Below are positions 60,151 to 64,000 of a DNA stretch of 64,000 nt, piece after piece. The stretch comes from Guptibacillus hwajinpoensis. Its GTDB lineage: Bacteria > Bacillota > Bacilli > Bacillales > Bacillaceae_O. The number at the start of each line of letters is the position of its first letter. The stretch's first letter is position 1. Below the pieces are notes generated by a model. It saw only the letters and a program-made list of their open reading frames with translations. It was not told the origin of the DNA and did no database searches. Where the stretch lies: the NCBI GenBank assembly GCA_016841765.1, contig JAENYN010000001.1, forward strand, positions 122,262 to 186,261. The letters run 5' to 3'. Made by a program: the position numbers and the translations under genes.

Positions 60151-60183
60151 TAGAACCATGTATTCCGTTCAGTTGTCATCACA

Positions 60184-60213
60184 ATAGTAACAACTTGAGC
60201 CTATTTCTGTCAA
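60184..60213 (-). promoter_or_regulatory. Sigma-A promoter of the purine operon
   Basis: TTGACA (60208-60213) and TACTAT (60184-60189) on the minus strand with an 18-bp spacer, 34 bp upstream of the aptamer. Confidence 0.8.
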
Positions 60214-60215
60214 CC

Positions 60216-60262
60216 AATAAATCGAACGTTAAAGGTCTGACGAAAGGTAATGTTCGGTTTTT
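60216..60262. promoter_or_regulatory. PurR box pair
   Basis: AATAAATCGAACGTTA (CGAAC at 60223-60227) and, inverted, AAAACCGAACATTACC (GTTCG at 60252-60256) match the PurBox consensus and are spaced 18 bp apart. This is the paired inverted arrangement bound by PurR in B. subtilis. They lie just upstream of the -35 and reach the yebG stop codon. Confidence 0.82.
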
Positions 60263-60464
60263 ACTGTAATTTTCCTTCAAAAACAATCTTTTGTCCGCAC
60301 GGAACGACTTTTGTTTCGTTTCCTTCCGTCACTTCTTTGAAAATCGGTTCCTCCATCCGCCGCACCGGCATGTAGCCTTCCCGCTGCATCCGGTCGAGGC
60401 AGTCCGCGATTGTCTCGTTTTCCTGCACTTCAAACTTCATTTTCTTTCGCTTTTTGCTGCTCAC
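60261..60464 (-). CDS. yebG: NETI-motif protein YebG
   Basis: 67 residues from GTG 60464, or 59 from ATG 60440, which lies inside the yebE 3' end (ATGA-type coupling). The family motif [28 protein letters not shown] is clear. Small protein of unknown role, next to yebE and purE as in B. subtilis. Confidence 0.88.
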   Translation of the reverse strand: MSSKKRKKMKFEVQENETIADCLDRMQREGYMPVRRMEEPIFKEVTEGNETKVVPCGQKIVFEGKLQ

Positions 60465-61002
60465 GTTTCAATCTGCCCTTTCGTACATTTTTTACCCAGA
60501 ACCCGCCGTAGATCGTTTTCGGTTCATAGGCGATGATAAACGCTTTCGGATCGATTTCCTTGATCGTATGATACAGCTGGAGTTCGTATTTGCGCGGTGT
60601 TAAAATCTGCATCGCCAGCCGGTCCCCTTCAAGGCCGCTCGCCTGCCAGCTCGTCACCCCATATCCTTTATCCCGGATTACTTTGGCAATATCAGCATCA
60701 TACCCTTTACTGATCACATTAACCGTAATATAACCGAGCGCAAGCTTCTCTTCAATCTTCATTCCAACCACTACACCAAGCCCGTAACCGACCGCATACG
60801 CAACCAGGTTCTGGATCTGGTCAATATTATCCAGCACAAGCCCGAGCCCGAGGACATAAATGACTACTTCAAACATACTGATGAAAGCCGCCAAATACCG
60901 CTGGCCCTTCAGCGTCAAAATCATCCGTATCGTAAAAAACGAAACATATACAATATTTACGACCAGAATGATCGCAATCATAACCAAACTATTATCTAAC
61001 AA
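60430..61002 (-). CDS. yebE: DUF2179/UPF0316 membrane protein YebE
   Basis: 190 residues from TTG 61002 (SD GGGAGG, 7-nt spacing); the in-frame GTG at 61017 overlaps the SD. Three N-terminal helices ([60 protein letters not shown]) precede a cytoplasmic DUF2179 domain with [31 protein letters not shown]. The family is membrane-bound and uncharacterised; the cytoplasmic domain resembles ligand-binding regulators. Confidence 0.92.
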   Translation of the reverse strand: MLDNSLVMIAIILVVNIVYVSFFTIRMILTLKGQRYLAAFISMFEVVIYVLGLGLVLDNIDQIQNLVAYAVGYGLGVVVGMKIEEKLALGYITVNVISKGYDADIAKVIRDKGYGVTSWQASGLEGDRLAMQILTPRKYELQLYHTIKEIDPKAFIIAYEPKTIYGGFWVKNVRKGRLKREQQKAKENEV

Positions 61003-61155
61003 AACATTACCTCCCACATTGGCAATACGCTTTAAAATTATACAACGATTTTACCATAATACAATACCGGCTATTTTTTTCAAAGGTTCAGCCTCTGGGC
61101 GGGCACACACCGGGCCCATTTTTCATAAAATAGATGACTGAAGGAGATGATGCGG

Positions 61156-61590
61156 ATGAAAGGAATGGAAAATTCACGTGACTTGCAGAAATACATGAAC
61201 ACCTTTTTCGGAGACGATTTTTTCGCCCAATTCCAGGGCATGTTTAATGACAAGTACCCGCCTGTCAATCTCTACAAAACCGAAAATGAAATTCTGTGCC
61301 TATTCAGTGTGCCCGGCCTAAAAAGCATCAAAGACATTGAAGCCATAACCGATTACCGCACCCTTGAAATCAGGGGCAAAGTCGAGTACGACTACCCCGG
61401 TTTCCATCTGTACCATGATGAACTGTTCCAGGGCTACTTTGAACGGACAATCGACCTGCCTTACCCCGTCCGCGACGACCGCGTCAACGCGACCTACCAC
61501 AATGGGATGCTTATCGTTCAGCTTTACCGGCGGATAAACGGCCAAAAAGAAAAAAACCAAGTCGAAATCATCGGAGAAATCGATGACTGA
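61156..61590 (+). CDS. Hsp20/alpha-crystallin-like protein
   Basis: 144 residues from ATG 61156, 9 nt after AAGGAG. A degenerate small-heat-shock domain: VNLYKTENEILCLFSVPGLKSIKDIEAITDYRTLEIRGKVEYD and RTIDLPYPVRDDRVNATYHNGMLIVQLYRR. The IxI motif at the C-terminus is QVEIIGEI. Spore-associated Hsp20 relatives such as CotP have similar architecture, but this is not certain. Monocistronic. Confidence 0.82.
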   Translation: MKGMENSRDLQKYMNTFFGDDFFAQFQGMFNDKYPPVNLYKTENEILCLFSVPGLKSIKDIEAITDYRTLEIRGKVEYDYPGFHLYHDELFQGYFERTIDLPYPVRDDRVNATYHNGMLIVQLYRRINGQKEKNQVEIIGEIDD

Positions 61591-61620
61591 AGGCCTGCAC
61601 AGACAGGGCCTTATTTTTTT
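61590..61620 (+). terminator. Terminator of hsp20-like gene
   Basis: AAGGCCTG pairs with CAGGGCCTT with one bulged G and a 6-nt loop, followed by ATTTTTTT, immediately at the stop codon. Confidence 0.8.
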
Positions 61621-61772
61621 GGTGTGAAGAATTGTAATGAAGTGCCTGATACGCTGTGCGAGAATAGTTTATTCCAACAAGTTCTTCCGGTTGCCTGTTC
61701 ATTGCCCCCGCGAACAGCGGCCCACGAGAAAACCGCTCTGCCGCAAAGTGAATACAGCGAGTATATCTATTT

Positions 61773-61790
61773 TAAACAAACGTTTATTTA
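61773..61790. repeat. Operator-like palindrome upstream of yjzC
   Basis: TAAACAAACGTTTATTTA, identical to 51086-51103, 51 bp before the yjzC ATG. It resembles a regulator site rather than a terminator. Otherwise the 61621-61841 gap shows nothing coding. Confidence 0.5.
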
Positions 61791-61841
61791 AAACGTATCC
61801 GGGAACTTCCCATATGCAACTACTTTATGGAGGTGTTCATC

Positions 61842-62036
61842 ATGGCAGAAGAAAATCGTTTCAAAACTGGTGAAGAAGCTCCGGAAAGTGGTCAATATAA
61901 GTTTGACGGCTTTACAGAAGGCGGCACTTCAGATGCGAACTTGACTGAAGACGAGAAGAAGCTTGACATGGAAAAAGGGGACCGTTTCCCTCCTGTTCCA
62001 TCCGTCAACAAAGGTGCATATTACGTAAAAGCGTAA
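61842..62036 (+). CDS. yjzC: YjzC family protein
   Basis: 64 residues from ATG 61842, 8 nt after GGAGG. FKTGEEAPESGQYKFDGFTEGG is the YjzC hallmark; no cysteines or membrane segment. Bacillus-specific small protein of unknown role, own terminator. Confidence 0.9.
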   Translation: MAEENRFKTGEEAPESGQYKFDGFTEGGTSDANLTEDEKKLDMEKGDRFPPVPSVNKGAYYVKA

Positions 62037-62042
62037 CGAATG

Positions 62043-62077
62043 AAGGCTCCGCATACAGTGTATGCGGAGCCTTTTTA
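62043..62077 (+). terminator. Terminator of yjzC
   Basis: AAGGCTCCGCATAC pairs perfectly with GTATGCGGAGCCTT around AGT, then TTTTT. Confidence 0.92.
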
Positions 62078-62294
62078 CTGTTTAGAAAAGGATAAAGCAT
62101 GTAATACGGCGGAGACTGGAGCTGTTTATTAAAATAGCATGATTGTGTTAGAGCCGTAAGACCGTTTGGTGGGGTTACTTTTTAACTTTAGGAATTTATC
62201 TTTTATATGTAGGATTTATCGTTTTATATTCGGCTTTTTTCTTTTAAAACAGGCAATTTCTCTTTAAGTTCGGCTGTTTCTCTTTTATTGGAAA

Positions 62295-62477
62295 GGCTCT
62301 GTTAAACGCTAGTGTTGATTTCCGTTGCAGGTACTCGCTTTCCGCGGGGCGGGCGGTGAGCCTCCTCATCGCTATCGCTCTTGCGGGGTCTCACCTGTCC
62401 CGCTAGTCCCGCCGGAGTCTCGCACCTTCCACTCCAATCAACTAATGTAAAAATCAGCATTGAGCTTTAACATAGCC
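62295..62477. mobile_element. MITE, probably ISL3-type, with 8-bp target duplication
   Basis: 183 bp bounded by imperfect 27-bp terminal inverted repeats (20 of 27 matching; both begin GGCT-x-TGTTAAA and end TGATTT). They are flanked by the exact direct repeat ATTGGAAA (62287-62294 and 62478-62485). The interior is GC-rich with a sub-terminal GTTGATT/AATCAAC pair and codes for nothing. The 8-bp duplication and GGCT ends fit transposition by an ISL3-like enzyme in trans. The segment 62078-62286 shows no gene. Confidence 0.82.
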
Positions 62478-62521
62478 ATTGGAAAAAATCCGCATTCAAC
62501 AGACCGGCCCTCCCGCCAAAT

Positions 62522-62564
62522 AAAAACAGGCCAGCACCACCTTACTGCTCGGCAATGCTAGCCT
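62522..62564 (-). terminator. Terminator of the CAP-domain gene
   Basis: AGGCCAGCA (62528-62536) pairs with TGCTAGCCT (62556-62564), 9 bp with one G-T, followed by TTTTTATTT on the minus strand. Confidence 0.75.
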
Positions 62565-62577
62565 CTTTTCTTAAAAA

Positions 62578-63402
62578 TCACTCTTTAATGAATAGCTGTG
62601 TCCAGTGGTAGCCGCGGCCGTCGCCCTCTACCGCACCGACGCCGATACGAGTGATATCCTTATTCAGGATATTGCGGCGATGCCCTTCGCTCTTCATCCA
62701 GGCATTCACCACTTCTTCTGCAGACGTCTGGCCGGCAGCAATATTTTCAGCTGCGACCGAATAATCGATGCCAAATTGGTTCAACATTTGAAACGGCGTC
62801 CCGTAAGTCGGTGAATTATGGGAAAAATAATTGTTCTGCACCATATCCTGCGATTTTTTCTCGGCAGCATCCGTCAGGCGCGAATCCGCTTTAAGCGGCG
62901 GCAGTCCATTCTGTTGCCGCTGCTTGTTCGTCAGCGTAATCACCTGCCGTTCCACCTCACTCATGCCGGCCGATTGCTGTTGTGTTCCGCGGTCCGTTTC
63001 AGGCTGTTGCTGCTGTTCCTGTGTACCTGGAGCCGGCTGTTGTGGCTGTTCCTGTGTATCTGGACCGGGCTGGACCGGTTGTTGACGTTCCTGAGCTGAC
63101 TCTTCACTCCAATTTCGGTTCGGCGCTGCAATTTGATTTCTATCCGGGCGAGGTATCGGAGTCACCTGCGGATTATATCTTCCATCATAATCAGTCGGAT
63201 ACTTTCCGATCGTTCCCCACCTCATCATTCCGTCATCCCATTGCCGTGTTCCGACATCCCGGCGGCCGCCATCGCCGTCCCGGTCATAAGTGACATCAAG
63301 ATAATCGGAATCTTGCGGCCCCATCGACGTGTTATTGTTACATGCTGTGACTACCATCGACAACATAAGTGCGAACAGTCCAATCATTATTCTTCTTTCC
63401 AT
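62578..63402 (-). CDS. CAP/SCP-domain (YkwD-like) lipoprotein
   Basis: 274 residues from ATG 63402 (SD GGGAGG, 9 nt); upstream in-frame ATG 63450 has no SD. The signal peptide ends VVTAC (lipobox Cys about 20). Residues about 30-150 form a polar linker rich in Asp/Gly, then Gln and Pro with repeated QPxQPxPxTQEQ units. The C-terminal CAP domain (about 155-274) has VITLTNKQRQQNGLPPLK, YFSHNSPTYGTPFQMLNQFGIDYSVAAENIAAGQ and WMKSEGHRRNILNKDITRIGVG. Spore or wall proteins such as YkwD and YlbC share this fold. Substrate unknown. Confidence 0.9.
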   Translation of the reverse strand: MERRIMIGLFALMLSMVVTACNNNTSMGPQDSDYLDVTYDRDGDGGRRDVGTRQWDDGMMRWGTIGKYPTDYDGRYNPQVTPIPRPDRNQIAAPNRNWSEESAQERQQPVQPGPDTQEQPQQPAPGTQEQQQQPETDRGTQQQSAGMSEVERQVITLTNKQRQQNGLPPLKADSRLTDAAEKKSQDMVQNNYFSHNSPTYGTPFQMLNQFGIDYSVAAENIAAGQTSAEEVVNAWMKSEGHRRNILNKDITRIGVGAVEGDGRGYHWTQLFIKE

Positions 63403-63645
63403 TATAGTGTGCCTCCCTGAAAATTCATTTTGCAACGTTACTATTTGCAAAAATGCATTTCAATATGCAAAATCTTGGGATGGGTTAAAAAGGATATATA
63501 GAAATTGGGGGGCGGCAAAATAAGCGTAAATTGCTTATTCGGTTTTAATGAAACGAACAGCCCGGGGTTGGCTGTTCTGGACAATTTTTGGTTTTACGGG
63601 TTTGGGTGAAAATCTTTGAGAAGTCATGTTGTTTGGTGAAGGGGG

Positions 63646-63694
63646 AGTGCCAGGTATTCTCTGAAGGTCATCCAGTGGGTCAATTCCTGGCACT
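63646..63694. repeat. Hairpin AGTGCCAGG between CAP gene and rrn
   Basis: AGTGCCAGG (63646-63654) and CCTGGCACT (63686-63694) are perfect inverted repeats, extended by ATT/AAT after one mismatch. It has no T-run and may be a solitary hairpin repeat. Apart from it, 63403-63748 holds nothing I can support as coding. Confidence 0.5.
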
Positions 63695-63748
63695 ATTTGC
63701 GATGCTGGAATGGTTTTGCGGGTGATGTTTATGCGGCACGATGAACGC

Positions 63749-63777
63749 AAAAAAACCAGCTGAGCGATTCAGCTGGT
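63749..63777 (-). terminator. rRNA operon terminator
   Basis: ACCAGCTGA (63755-63763) pairs with TCAGCTGGT (63769-63777), 5-nt loop, followed by TTTTTT on the minus strand, 10 bp beyond the 5S gene. Confidence 0.92.
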
Positions 63778-63786
63778 CTTTTGTTT

Positions 63787-63903
<117 letters not shown>

Positions 63904-64000
63904 CAAGTATTTGGTTTGAGTGTAACCCAAACCTTTTCAGGTGTTATTCCCTGAAAACTGGATAACGTTGATGCAAGCAAGTAATGCGTTGATATGCCAG
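63904..64000 (-). other. 23S-5S rRNA spacer (partial)
   Basis: The window ends before the 23S gene. The spacer contains the TTCCCTGAAAACTGGATAACG block seen in Bacillaceae rRNA operons (inverse orientation here). Confidence 0.7.

Noticed and set aside
63535..63750. 71-codon minus-strand frame next to the rrn terminator
   Set aside because: It starts inside the terminator flank, lacks an SD and includes the AGTGCCAGG hairpin.

Overview
The window is a chromosomal segment from a low-to-mid GC member of the Bacillaceae (Bacillus sensu lato). Three things point there. The gene order pcrB-pcrA-ligA-camS, opuE, gatCAB, dgkB, rlmCD and yebE-yebG-purEKBCSQLFMNHD matches the corresponding part of the Bacillus subtilis map, here inverted. 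Shine-Dalgarno sites are strong and Gram-positive. A guanine-class purine riboswitch precedes purE. Species cannot be fixed from the sequence. Most genes are on the minus strand.

Layout. (1) 1-7.9 kb: a polyol-type PTS operon on the minus strand (truncated mtlA-like EIIC, mtlF-like EIIA, mtlD-like dehydrogenase, HxlB-like isomerase, ribulose-phosphate-epimerase-like protein). It diverges from a DeoR-family regulator, which is followed by transketolase and a TalC-type transaldolase. (2) 8.2-10.5 kb: GbsR-type regulator, isochorismatase-family hydrolase and orphan glycine-betaine-type binding lipoprotein. (3) 10.7-18.9 kb: an accessory stretch with two aldo/keto reductases, a GNAT, several small or unknown proteins, an ECF sigma/anti-sigma pair, two gene remnants and most of the window's dispersed hairpin repeats. 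(4) 18.9-46 kb: conserved backbone with rlmCD, dgkB, an ABC exporter, a thioesterase, a GntP-type permease, a CNNM/CorC protein, gatCAB, opuE with an unannotated 32-residue membrane protein just upstream, pruA, DUF4317, camS, ligA, pcrA, pcrB, yerC, yerB and yerA. (5) 46-61 kb: the complete twelve-gene purine operon, read right to left, controlled at its 5' end by PurR boxes, a sigma-A promoter and a riboswitch terminator. It carries an unusual 580-bp gap between purS and purC filled with a 21-bp tandem repeat. (6) 61-64 kb: hsp20, yjzC, a MITE with an intact 8-bp target duplication, a CAP-domain lipoprotein and the 5S end of an rRNA operon.

Functionally, the left operon looks like a dedicated route from a PTS-imported polyol phosphate into the non-oxidative pentose-phosphate network. 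opuE and pruA sit next to each other and would import and oxidise proline. The pur operon makes IMP from PRPP. The most unusual elements are the polyol/PPP locus, the 21-bp array inside the pur operon, the related hairpin families, the OpuE leader peptide gene and the MITE.
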